Source: Lachnospiraceae bacterium UBA3711 (GTDB lineage Bacteria > Bacillota > Clostridia > Lachnospirales > Lachnospiraceae). Taken from it: a DNA stretch of 16,850 nucleotides. The stretch's first letter is position 1; each line of letters begins with the position of its first letter. The stretch lies in the NCBI GenBank assembly GCA_002371345.1, contig DFHY01000080.1, positions 30,868 to 47,717 on the forward strand, written 5' to 3'. The notes beneath the pieces are model-generated. The model was not told the DNA's origin. It searched no databases and worked only from the letters and a program-made list of their open reading frames with translations. A program made the translations under genes and the position numbers. This document shows, in pieces, positions 1 to 6,118 of this stretch.

Positions 1-39
1 GCGAAGCGGGAACTTCCCCCACAACTATTGATTAATATG

Positions 40-73
40 AAATAATGCCGTGTCGATTGACACGGCATTATTT
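40..73. terminator. Intrinsic terminator-like hairpin
   Basis: A perfect 14-bp inverted repeat (41-54 with 59-72, extendable by one A-T pair) closes a GATT loop and includes the arm GCCGTGTC. A T-rich run (TTATTTTAC) follows on the plus strand, so it should end transcripts coming from a gene to the left of the window. The A-rich left flank means it could also work on the minus strand. Confidence 0.75.
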
Positions 74-83
74 TACAATGTTA

Positions 84-112
84 TTGCGCATATTTTACAA
101 ATATGTTAATAT
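84..112 (+). promoter_or_regulatory. Probable sigma-A promoter for the secreted hydrolase gene
   Basis: TTGCGC (84-89), a 17-nt spacer and TAATAT (107-112), with TGT directly before the -10 giving an extended -10 element. The region is AT-rich and lies just after the terminator hairpin. The leader to the chosen start at 230 would be about 110 nt. The -35 and -10 each match consensus at only 4 of 6 positions, so this is a prediction by eye. Confidence 0.45.
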
Positions 113-229
113 CCATATGTGCAGAGACTCATGGAGAATACTGATTAATTCAATGCTATTGTGTTTAATCAGCTTTTCCTGATAATGGCCATCCGTGGGA
201 TATGGGCGTGGCATTTGGAGGAAGAAGGA

Positions 230-1621
230 ATGGGAACTACAAGAAGACATGCTGCCGGCATAATAATTCTGGTAATGATGATCTGTGCCCTGATCTGCCT
301 GGGGAACAGTCCGGTTATGGCGGGGACAAAGAACATCACACTCGTTGTCGGACAGAGCAAACAGCTTCGGCGGAATGCTGCCGGATGGAAGAGCACCAAG
401 AAACGGGTGGCTGTGGTTTCTGAGAGTGGAATAGTTACTGCGCTGAAAAAAGGAAGATGCACGCTTACTTCCTATGCAGGAAAGAAGCAGTACCGGTATG
501 CGGTAACTGTAGAGGCACCGACACTTTCAAAAACACTGAAAAAGGTCGCGGTCGATAAATCTTTTAAACTGAAAATAAAAGGGACGACAAAAAAGTTTGC
601 TGTTCAGAGCTCAGACCCTTCTGTTGCCTCAGTAGAGAAGAATTCGAAGTATAAGTATACGGTAACAGGAAAGAAAGACGGAAAGGTAATTATCAGCGCT
701 TCATTTAAGGGAGTTGTTCTTTCCTGCGAGGTTATTGTGGGAACCGGTGTTAAGGAAGGCGAGAATCCGGAGGATCCGGCCTCTCCCTGGAATACTCTCT
801 ATCTGGACGGAAACATCTTCAAGGAGATGACCTGGACGGTATCGCCGATTGCGCAGCAGGTCTCGAACGTAAGCCGCTATGGACAGAGCGCCAGACTGTA
901 CACTCACAAGGACGGCGGTGACGGACTTGAGAATATCTGGGCTGCCGCAAACACGGGAGCTGTAGGTGTAGCCGGAACCGCTCTGAGCGCTGACGCGGCT
1001 GCCGGAACCAGGGCAAAGGCATGTGCGTGGGCCAGGGCTGTCTGTGACAGTCAGTTTCATGGATATGATGCTGACACCCAGGTCTGGATGAACAGGTTTG
1101 GGCAGGCCAAGCCCAATGGCCTCGGCACGGGTGATTATTCCTGTTCTTCTCTTGCCCTCTGCGCGTATTATTTTGCCGGAGTCAACACTCTTGGTGAAAA
1201 CCTTGGCGGATCGAATGCTCTCTATATTCCTAATACCACGAAGCTGTTCTACACCGGGTATGTCAGCTATTATGAGGGAGGGACGCTGAAGGAGTGCCTG
1301 ACATATAATAATTATACACACAATATTCTCAGGAACTGCGGATTTGTGGATATGATCAGCACATACAATAGTAACCGTGACGGTTTCCAGTGGCAGGCAG
1401 GGGATATCGCTATCGGCCATGACCATGTTCAGCTGATTCTTACAGACGGAAGTTATAAGGACATAGAAGTCGCTCAGGCATATTCACCCGATAAGGATCA
1501 TAAGGGCGGAGATCAGAGAGGAAATGAGCTGTGTGTAAGCGGACTGATGTACCGAACCAAGTTCAGCCATGTATTCCGGTTTACCGGCGCGGGTGTCAGG
1601 CTGAATACAGCGGGGCTTTAA
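230..1621 (+). CDS. Secreted Big2-domain protein with NlpC/P60-like (Amidase_5-like) hydrolase domain
   Basis: The protein is 463 aa from the ATG at 230, which has a strong GGAGGAAGAAGG site just upstream. An in-frame start at 161 is possible but would put 23 extra residues before the signal peptide. Residues 1-31 form a signal peptide (TTRRH, a hydrophobic core, cleavage near VMA/GT). Two bacterial Ig-like (Big2-type) domains follow at about 33-95 and 97-170, the first with the typical VAVVSESGIVTALKKG pattern. After a Pro/Glu linker, about residues 190-455 resemble a papain-like NlpC/P60 or phage Amidase_5 hydrolase. Cys305 in GDYSCSS is the likely nucleophile, and His397 or His399 in GDIAIGHDHVQLIL the likely general base. 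It probably cuts peptidoglycan peptide cross-bridges outside the cell. The gene is monocistronic and converges on the GT2 gene to its right. Secretion is clear; the exact bond cut is unknown, and CHAP-type amidase is an alternative. Confidence 0.75.
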   Translation: MGTTRRHAAGIIILVMMICALICLGNSPVMAGTKNITLVVGQSKQLRRNAAGWKSTKKRVAVVSESGIVTALKKGRCTLTSYAGKKQYRYAVTVEAPTLSKTLKKVAVDKSFKLKIKGTTKKFAVQSSDPSVASVEKNSKYKYTVTGKKDGKVIISASFKGVVLSCEVIVGTGVKEGENPEDPASPWNTLYLDGNIFKEMTWTVSPIAQQVSNVSRYGQSARLYTHKDGGDGLENIWAAANTGAVGVAGTALSADAAAGTRAKACAWARAVCDSQFHGYDADTQVWMNRFGQAKPNGLGTGDYSCSSLALCAYYFAGVNTLGENLGGSNALYIPNTTKLFYTGYVSYYEGGTLKECLTYNNYTHNILRNCGFVDMISTYNSNRDGFQWQAGDIAIGHDHVQLILTDGSYKDIEVAQAYSPDKDHKGGDQRGNELCVSGLMYRTKFSHVFRFTGAGVRLNTAGL

Positions 1622-1626
1622 GACAT

Positions 1627-1666
1627 TATAGTCAACGGCAAAGAAAAAGCTTTGCCGTTGACTATA
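1627..1666. terminator. Shared convergent terminator hairpin
   Basis: A perfect 17-bp inverted repeat (1627-1643 with 1650-1666, core GTCAACGGCAAAG) closes a 6-nt A-rich loop. It starts 5 nt after the hydrolase stop codon and lies 21 nt beyond the stop of the minus-strand GT2 gene, so it serves both convergent genes. Neither side has a long T-tract right after the stem, so it may work by stem strength or as a 3' end stabiliser. Confidence 0.65.
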
Positions 1667-1687
1667 GATGAAAGTGTTTCAGTTTTA

Positions 1688-2653
1688 TCAGCTGCCTGGC
1701 TCGTCCGGGGATTGCTCCGCTCCCCCTGGCGAAACATTAACGGTTTCACGAACAACGAACTGAGGCTGCTTGTTCTGGTTGATTACCATGTTTCCAACGT
1801 ATTCACCGAGGATTCCCAGTCCAAGAAAAGTAATGCCAAACAGGACAAGTATCACGCACATAAGAGACGACCACCCAACCGGAATCGTCGGATCCAGGAT
1901 CTTCCGGACGACTATCACCAGCGCGCTGATGAAACCGACCATGGCGCTTATCCCTCCCACATATGTAATGAGACGCAACGGGAGAACTGTGTAATTGATG
2001 AAGGACATGAACAGCTTAAGGCCTTTGCGGAAGGTGTAATTGGATGTTCCCTGCGCTCTGGCAAAATGCTCGATGGATACGTTCGCGATGCGGTTTGTCG
2101 TACGAAAGAACATAATCTCAAGATAGAGATTGTATCCATTATCCCGAATCACCTCGTCGATAACATATCTTCTGCAGCACCAGAAATTACTGGACTCAAG
2201 TCCCTTCGGCCGTCCGACACTCTTCCAGATGATGTTGGACGCAACTTTGCTGACAAGATTCTTCCAGGCATTGAACTGCCTCTTGCGGTAGATACCGAAC
2301 ACAACATCGTATCCCTCCTTAATCTTATCAAGGAAGACCGGGATCTGCGACGGATGTGTCTGCATATCATCATCCATCCCCATCACAAGATCCCCGGACA
2401 CTTCATGAAGCCCTGCCATAATAGCGTTGTGCTGACCGAAATTCCTGGCGAGATCAATTCCCTTTACATTTGGATATTTACCGGCAAGGGCACGGATCGA
2501 ATCGAAGGTCGTACCGTCCGGTGAGCCGTCATTCACAAGTATAAATTCACACTCCACATCATCGATTTCGTCAATTACCTGCTGAGTGAGATCTACGACA
2601 TCGCCGATGGTATTTGTAGAGTTATAACAGGGAATTACAATTGATAACAGCAT
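1688..2653 (-). CDS. GT2 polyprenyl-phosphate glycosyltransferase (GT2-A; CsbB/GtrB/DPM1-like)
   Basis: A 321-aa enzyme expected to transfer a sugar from a nucleotide sugar to undecaprenyl phosphate on the cytoplasmic face. The GT-A fold begins at once with SIVIPCYNS. The nucleotide-binding NDGSPDGT is at about 41-48, and the metal-binding MDDD at 92-95 is followed by MQTHP, the usual DPM1/GtrB pattern. Two C-terminal membrane helices lie at about 222-248 and 259-285, the second ending in the GILGEYVG motif typical of CsbB/GtrB/ArnC proteins. The tail is polar. The ATG at 2653 has a GAGGG site 4 nt upstream. It is transcribed away from the ATP-grasp operon from a consensus promoter. It is a paralogue of the GT2 at 11874-12884 but is not closely identical to it. 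The sugar cannot be told from sequence. Confidence 0.88.
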   Translation of the reverse strand: MLLSIVIPCYNSTNTIGDVVDLTQQVIDEIDDVECEFILVNDGSPDGTTFDSIRALAGKYPNVKGIDLARNFGQHNAIMAGLHEVSGDLVMGMDDDMQTHPSQIPVFLDKIKEGYDVVFGIYRKRQFNAWKNLVSKVASNIIWKSVGRPKGLESSNFWCCRRYVIDEVIRDNGYNLYLEIMFFRTTNRIANVSIEHFARAQGTSNYTFRKGLKLFMSFINYTVLPLRLITYVGGISAMVGFISALVIVVRKILDPTIPVGWSSLMCVILVLFGITFLGLGILGEYVGNMVINQNKQPQFVVRETVNVSPGGAEQSPDEPGS

Positions 2654-2697
2654 ATGCCCTCACAGATGACATCAATACATTTACATACAACGCAGAA

Positions 2698-2726
2698 ATT
2701 ATAGAGTCGAATGCATCTTTTGTCAA
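2698..2726 (-). promoter_or_regulatory. Perfect-consensus sigma-A promoter for GT2-A
   Basis: Read on the minus strand, TTGACA (2726-2721), exactly 17 nt, then TATAAT (2703-2698). Both hexamers match consensus at every position. Transcription would start near 2691, giving a leader of about 38 nt before the ATG at 2653. No obvious operator overlaps it, so strong constitutive expression of this GT2 is expected. Confidence 0.85.
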
Positions 2727-2743
2727 TTTTGAGGAAGAATCAG

Positions 2744-2773
2744 TTGCCATTTACCGCGAATCTGAGTTATGCT
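2744..2773 (+). promoter_or_regulatory. Possible divergent promoter for the ATP-grasp/SMR/YfhO operon
   Basis: TTGCCA (2744-2749, 5 of 6 to consensus), an 18-nt spacer and TATGCT (2768-2773, 4 of 6). It would start a leader of roughly 120 nt before the first ATP-grasp gene. It lies about 20 nt from the -35 of the opposing GT2-A promoter, so the two start regions could share control. No other convincing promoter was seen in this gap of about 245 nt. Confidence 0.4.
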
Positions 2774-2898
2774 ACGCTCATGCCATGTAAGACAGGACAA
2801 AACTTAAGATACGGACAGGTCTGACTTCAGGCGGAGCTGATGAGCCAACTGGTTCTCAAACGATTCTGCTTTGATACTCAAAGGACCGGAAAGATGTG

Positions 2899-4101
2899 AT
2901 GTACATGAAAAAAGTATTGATTCTCGGAGCAAATATGTTCCAGACGATTGCCATAAAAAAGGCGAAGGAACTTGGATACTACGTAATCTGCGCGGCTGTC
3001 GGCGGCGACCTGCCGGGGAAAGAGGCGGCGGATGAGTTTTATTTTGTGAGCACTACAGATAAGTACGCGATACTTGACCTGGCAAGACGTAAAGAGGTTG
3101 ACGGGATTCTGGCATATGGAACGGATGTTGCGGCATCAACCGCCGCGTACGTTTCAGAGAGACTTCATCTTCCCACTAATCCTTATGATGCGGTAAAGGT
3201 CCTTACCAATAAGGGTAAGTTCAGAAAGTTTATGACACAGAGAGGGTATCTTACTCCAAAGTACGGAGCATTTTCGGACAAGGAACAGGCCAGGGAGTTC
3301 CTGACAACCATGGAGCTGCCCGTTATATTGAAGCCGGTCGATTCGAGCGGCAGCAAAGGCGTCGCGGTGATTCGAAGCAATGAGGAATTTGATCTTCGAT
3401 ATGACGAGGCCATGTCGTACTCCCTGTCAGGGTGTGTGATCATTGAGGAGTACATTGTCAAGGAAGGGTATCAGATTGACGGTGACGGTTTTGTCAGGGA
3501 TGGAAAGATAGAGTTTCTGGGCGTTCTTGATCAGCATAATCATATTGAACTCAATCCGCACGCGCCTATCGGGCTGAGTTATCCGAGCATTCAGGAGAAG
3601 AAATACCAGGAAGAAGCGTATGAGATAATGCAGGGGATATTTACGGACCTGGGGATTCGCTTCGGCGCTTTCAATTACGAATATATTATTCATAACAATA
3701 AAGTATATCTGCTCGAGATAGGACCGAGAAACGGCGGAAATCTTATACCTGATACGGTTTTTCACGCTACGGGTGTAGACATGACGGAGGCGTCAATCAG
3801 GGCCTGCGTGGGTGATGACTACACTGAGGCACTGCGTGTGAAAAAGCACGGGATCGCGACATCATATGTAATACATTCATCCAGCGCAGGAATTTTTGAA
3901 GGCATCGAGATTGATCCCCGGCTTCAGGATCATGTGCTTGAGATGTATGTATCGACCAGAGTTGGCGATGAGGTATATCGTTTCCGGAACGCGTCAGATG
4001 ATGTAGGCGCTATGGTTCTGTCGTTTGACGATGTCGATACCATGTGCAGGTATATGGATGAGATGTGGGAGCATGTGAGAGTGAAGGTGAGGGAGCCATG
4101 A
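2899..4101 (+). CDS. ATP-grasp carboxylate-amine ligase-like protein 1
   Basis: A 400-aa protein with a Rossmann-like pre-ATP-grasp domain (KKVLILGANMFQ onward, to about residue 100) and an ATP-grasp fold. Seen from the ATG at 2899: ATP-binding Lys145 in VILKPVD, the glycine-rich flap SSGSKGV (149-155), the hinge acidic pair in IIEEY (181-185), and the metal-binding end EIGPRNGGN (273-281). The family activates a carboxylate as acyl phosphate and joins it to an amine; substrates are unknown here. GTG 2896, ATG 2899 and ATG 2905 are all possible starts. GGAAAG at 2888-2893 best fits 2899, but alignment to the two paralogues in this window fits 2905. The stop overlaps the next gene by ATGA. Its metal-site motif and C-terminal half differ from the other two ATP-grasp proteins, suggesting a different substrate. 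Confidence 0.85.
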   Translation: MYMKKVLILGANMFQTIAIKKAKELGYYVICAAVGGDLPGKEAADEFYFVSTTDKYAILDLARRKEVDGILAYGTDVAASTAAYVSERLHLPTNPYDAVKVLTNKGKFRKFMTQRGYLTPKYGAFSDKEQAREFLTTMELPVILKPVDSSGSKGVAVIRSNEEFDLRYDEAMSYSLSGCVIIEEYIVKEGYQIDGDGFVRDGKIEFLGVLDQHNHIELNPHAPIGLSYPSIQEKKYQEEAYEIMQGIFTDLGIRFGAFNYEYIIHNNKVYLLEIGPRNGGNLIPDTVFHATGVDMTEASIRACVGDDYTEALRVKKHGIATSYVIHSSSAGIFEGIEIDPRLQDHVLEMYVSTRVGDEVYRFRNASDDVGAMVLSFDDVDTMCRYMDEMWEHVRVKVREP

Positions 4102-5285
4102 GAAAGCTTATGATCCTTGGCGCGGCATACACACAGATTCCGCTCTTTGAGGCCGCGAAGAGACTCGGCGTCCGTACGGTAGCCGCAAGTATCCCGGGGG
4201 ACTGGCCCTGCTTTGATCTCGCGGATGAGTGCGCCTTTGTGGATATTTCCGATCCGGAGGCTGTCGCGGCGGCAGCCCGTGAGCATGCGGTAGACGGAAT
4301 TACGACATGCGGGCTGGATCTTGGTATGAGAGCTGTCGGGTATACATGCGAGAAGCTGTCTCTTCCTGGCCCGTCCGCTGACGCGGCACTGAAGGCCTCA
4401 GACAAATATGAGATGAAGAAGGCACTCGCGGCGCACGGCGTAAGCACGGCGAGGTTCTTCTGTATACGGACCGAAGAGGAGCTTGAAGCGGCTATGCTGA
4501 AGCTTCCTTTTCCGGTTATTATAAAGGCTGTTGACCTGATGGGAAGCCGCGGAATATTCAGGTGCGATACAGAAGATGAAGCCAGGAGCAGCTTCAGAAA
4601 GAGCCTTGAGGCTTCAAATAAGGACTACTGTCTGATAGAGGAGTTTATAGAAGGCGAGCTTTTCGGAACCGAGGGTATGATCCAGAACGGCGGTATATGC
4701 TTTCTTCTTCCGGACAATACTGAGGCATTTCCGGGCGCGGTTCCTACGCCTGTCGGCCACTCTGTTCCCTTCAGGCTTGAGAATGAGCTTGGAGAGGCGG
4801 TTATCAGGGAGGCTGAAAAGGCTGTCAGGGCCATCGGTCTGGACAACTGTCCTGTCAATATCGATCTGATCCATAAAGACGGAAGGGTATATGTTGTTGA
4901 GCTTACCGGCAGATCCGGGGCTACGGGGCTGTCAGAGATGACCGGACTCTGGTTCGGAATTGACTATTACGAGATGATTGTCAGGATGGCACTCGGAGAG
5001 AACCTTAAGGGGTGCTTCAGGAAAACGGCCGGATGCGGCGCTGTTCTGGTCCGTACGCTTATGACCCGGGAGAAGGGAATCGTCAGGAGTATAATAAATG
5101 AGAATGACCCGTCTGATCCCCATATTGTACAGATATACTTCAACATAGAGCCGGGTGATGAGGTGAGACCGTACACCAACGGCCGCGACCGGATCGGGCA
5201 GATCATTATCCGGGGTGAGAACCTGGAAAACTGCGGGCATATACTGGAAAAAGCCATGGGCAGGATCAGGATAGAGCTGGAATAG
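4098..5285 (+). CDS. ATP-grasp carboxylate-amine ligase-like protein 2
   Basis: A 395-aa cytoplasmic protein starting at the ATG inside the ATGA overlap with the gene before it, so the two are translationally coupled; a GGTGAGGG site precedes it. The pre-ATP-grasp domain starts MRKLMILGAAYTQIPL. The ATP-grasp residues are Lys143 in VIIKAVD, flap GSRG (149-152), IEEF (180-183) and the metal-site segment ELTGRSGATGL (268-278). The LDNC at 248-251 and the motif positions match the ATP-grasp protein at 12881-14074 with no gap over about 280 residues, so these two are close paralogues. A role in forming an amide or peptide-like bond on a surface-polymer precursor is inference from the family and the neighbours. 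Carbamoyl-phosphate synthase itself is unlikely, since only one ATP-grasp half is present. Confidence 0.85.
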   Translation: MRKLMILGAAYTQIPLFEAAKRLGVRTVAASIPGDWPCFDLADECAFVDISDPEAVAAAAREHAVDGITTCGLDLGMRAVGYTCEKLSLPGPSADAALKASDKYEMKKALAAHGVSTARFFCIRTEEELEAAMLKLPFPVIIKAVDLMGSRGIFRCDTEDEARSSFRKSLEASNKDYCLIEEFIEGELFGTEGMIQNGGICFLLPDNTEAFPGAVPTPVGHSVPFRLENELGEAVIREAEKAVRAIGLDNCPVNIDLIHKDGRVYVVELTGRSGATGLSEMTGLWFGIDYYEMIVRMALGENLKGCFRKTAGCGAVLVRTLMTREKGIVRSIINENDPSDPHIVQIYFNIEPGDEVRPYTNGRDRIGQIIIRGENLENCGHILEKAMGRIRIELE

Positions 5286-5294
5286 AGGATAATA

Positions 5295-5663
5295 ATGATG
5301 GGAGCTGAAAAGGGAAAGAGAGGATTCTCACCGGGGCTTATGCTTGCGCTGCACGCAAGCCTGCTGGTGTCGTCTCTCTCGGGTGTGTGCTCAAAATACG
5401 CGGCCGGGCATGATTTCTTTTCTAAGGAATTCATACTCTGGTACGCCGTAATAGTTGCCCTGATGTTTATTTACGCACTCTCCTGGCAGCAGATTCTCAA
5501 GAGGATGCCGCTGACCGTCGCGTACGCGAACAGGCCGGTCAACCTGATCTGGGGTATGATCTGGGGCCGTTTTCTGTTTCATGAGAAGATAACCTGGAAT
5601 ATGATTATCGGTGCCCTGGTGATCTTCTTCGGCATTTTTCTGGTGGTGACGTCTGATGAATAA
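5295..5663 (+). CDS. SMR/EamA-type four-helix membrane protein, subunit A
   Basis: A 122-aa protein with four predicted membrane helices (about 15-37, 45-67, 72-95 and 100-118), the size and pattern of small multidrug resistance (SMR)-type proteins. The ATG at 5295 follows AGAGGA by 5 nt; ATG 5298 is an alternative. The start lies 9 nt after the second ATP-grasp stop. The first helix (HASLLVSSLSGVCSKYAA) has no acidic residue where EmrE carries its essential Glu14, which argues against drug/proton antiport. SMR-fold pairs such as ArnE/ArnF are proposed flippases for undecaprenyl-phosphate sugars. With a second SMR protein downstream and GT2 and YfhO genes around it, a flippase half is the best guess. 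Confidence 0.75.
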   Translation: MMGAEKGKRGFSPGLMLALHASLLVSSLSGVCSKYAAGHDFFSKEFILWYAVIVALMFIYALSWQQILKRMPLTVAYANRPVNLIWGMIWGRFLFHEKITWNMIIGALVIFFGIFLVVTSDE

Positions 5664-5678
5664 TATGATGATGTAAAG

Positions 5679-5726
5679 GTCAAAAGCCCTGAAGCCGAGG
5701 CAAGCTTGCCGTAATTAACTTTTGAC
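5679..5726. repeat. Intra-operon stem-loop with GGCAAGCTTGCC palindrome
   Basis: Perfect 8-bp arms GTCAAAAG (5679-5686) and CTTTTGAC (5719-5726) enclose the 12-bp perfect palindrome GGCAAGCTTGCC (5699-5710). It fills most of the 77-nt gap between the two SMR genes, the only sizeable gap within this operon. The core AGGCAAGCTTGC recurs inside the hairpin at 11607-11670. It could be an RNA processing or stability element, a partial terminator, or a dispersed palindromic repeat. Confidence 0.55.
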
Positions 5727-5740
5727 GAGGGAATCATAAT

Positions 5741-6082
5741 ATGGCCGTTTCTATTATAGTCCTCCTTATATCCGTCTTTATCTCTGCCGTTTCGCAGATT
5801 ATGCTGAAAAAATCGGCGCAGAAGCAATATGGGTCTGTTCTGAAGGAATATCTCAATCCGCTTGTGATCACGGCGTATGGAATGTTTTTCGTTTCCACGA
5901 TCCTGACCATTGTGGCTCTTCGGGTTGTCCCGCTGTCTCTGCAGCCGATACTGGAATCAACAAGCTATATTTATGTTTCGATCATGGGTTATTTTCTTTT
6001 GAAGGAGCGCTTTACAAAGAGGAAGACAGCGGGACTGGTCTGTATACTGCTGGGTGTAATGATCTACTCGGTCAATTATTAA
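5741..6082 (+). CDS. SMR/EamA-type four-helix membrane protein, subunit B
   Basis: A 113-aa protein with four membrane helices at about 2-22, 40-61, 65-88 and 96-112. It starts at the ATG at 5741 with GAGGGAA about 7 nt upstream. The first helix is followed by SQIMLKKSA and the last is preceded by LLKERFTKRK, as is usual for SMR-like proteins. As in its partner there is no Glu14-like residue in helix 1 (ISAVSQIM). Sequence similarity to the first SMR protein is low, which fits an obligate heterodimer like ArnE/ArnF rather than a recent duplication. The inferred role is flipping the undecaprenyl-phosphate-linked sugar made by the GT2 enzymes to the outer face, where the YfhO proteins would use it. 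Confidence 0.75.
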   Translation: MAVSIIVLLISVFISAVSQIMLKKSAQKQYGSVLKEYLNPLVITAYGMFFVSTILTIVALRVVPLSLQPILESTSYIYVSIMGYFLLKERFTKRKTAGLVCILLGVMIYSVNY

Positions 6083-6118
6083 TACAGTCAGAAGCGCTTT
6101 GTTGGAGGCCGGATTGAT

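Noticed and set aside
1..13. GCGAAGCGGGAAC at the window start is the reverse complement of 11588-11600
   Set aside because: A few 13-base matches are expected by chance in a window of this size, and the flanks do not match, so there is no evidence of element ends or a recombination site.
701..1426. 241-codon minus-strand open frame opposite the hydrolase gene
   Set aside because: No motif or start site support; the plus-strand frame encodes a coherent secreted protein.
1652..2524. 290-codon plus-strand open frame opposite GT2-A
   Set aside because: It runs antisense through a clear GT2 gene, shows no known domain, and has no good ribosome site; it is a shadow of the codon pattern.
2774..2895. 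Search for a riboswitch in the leader of the first ATP-grasp gene
   Set aside because: No conserved core of a known class and no terminator/antiterminator pair could be seen by eye.
4098..5285. Carbamoyl-phosphate synthase large subunit
   Set aside because: The true large subunit has two ATP-grasp halves and about 1,070 residues; this protein has one ATP-grasp unit and about 395 residues.
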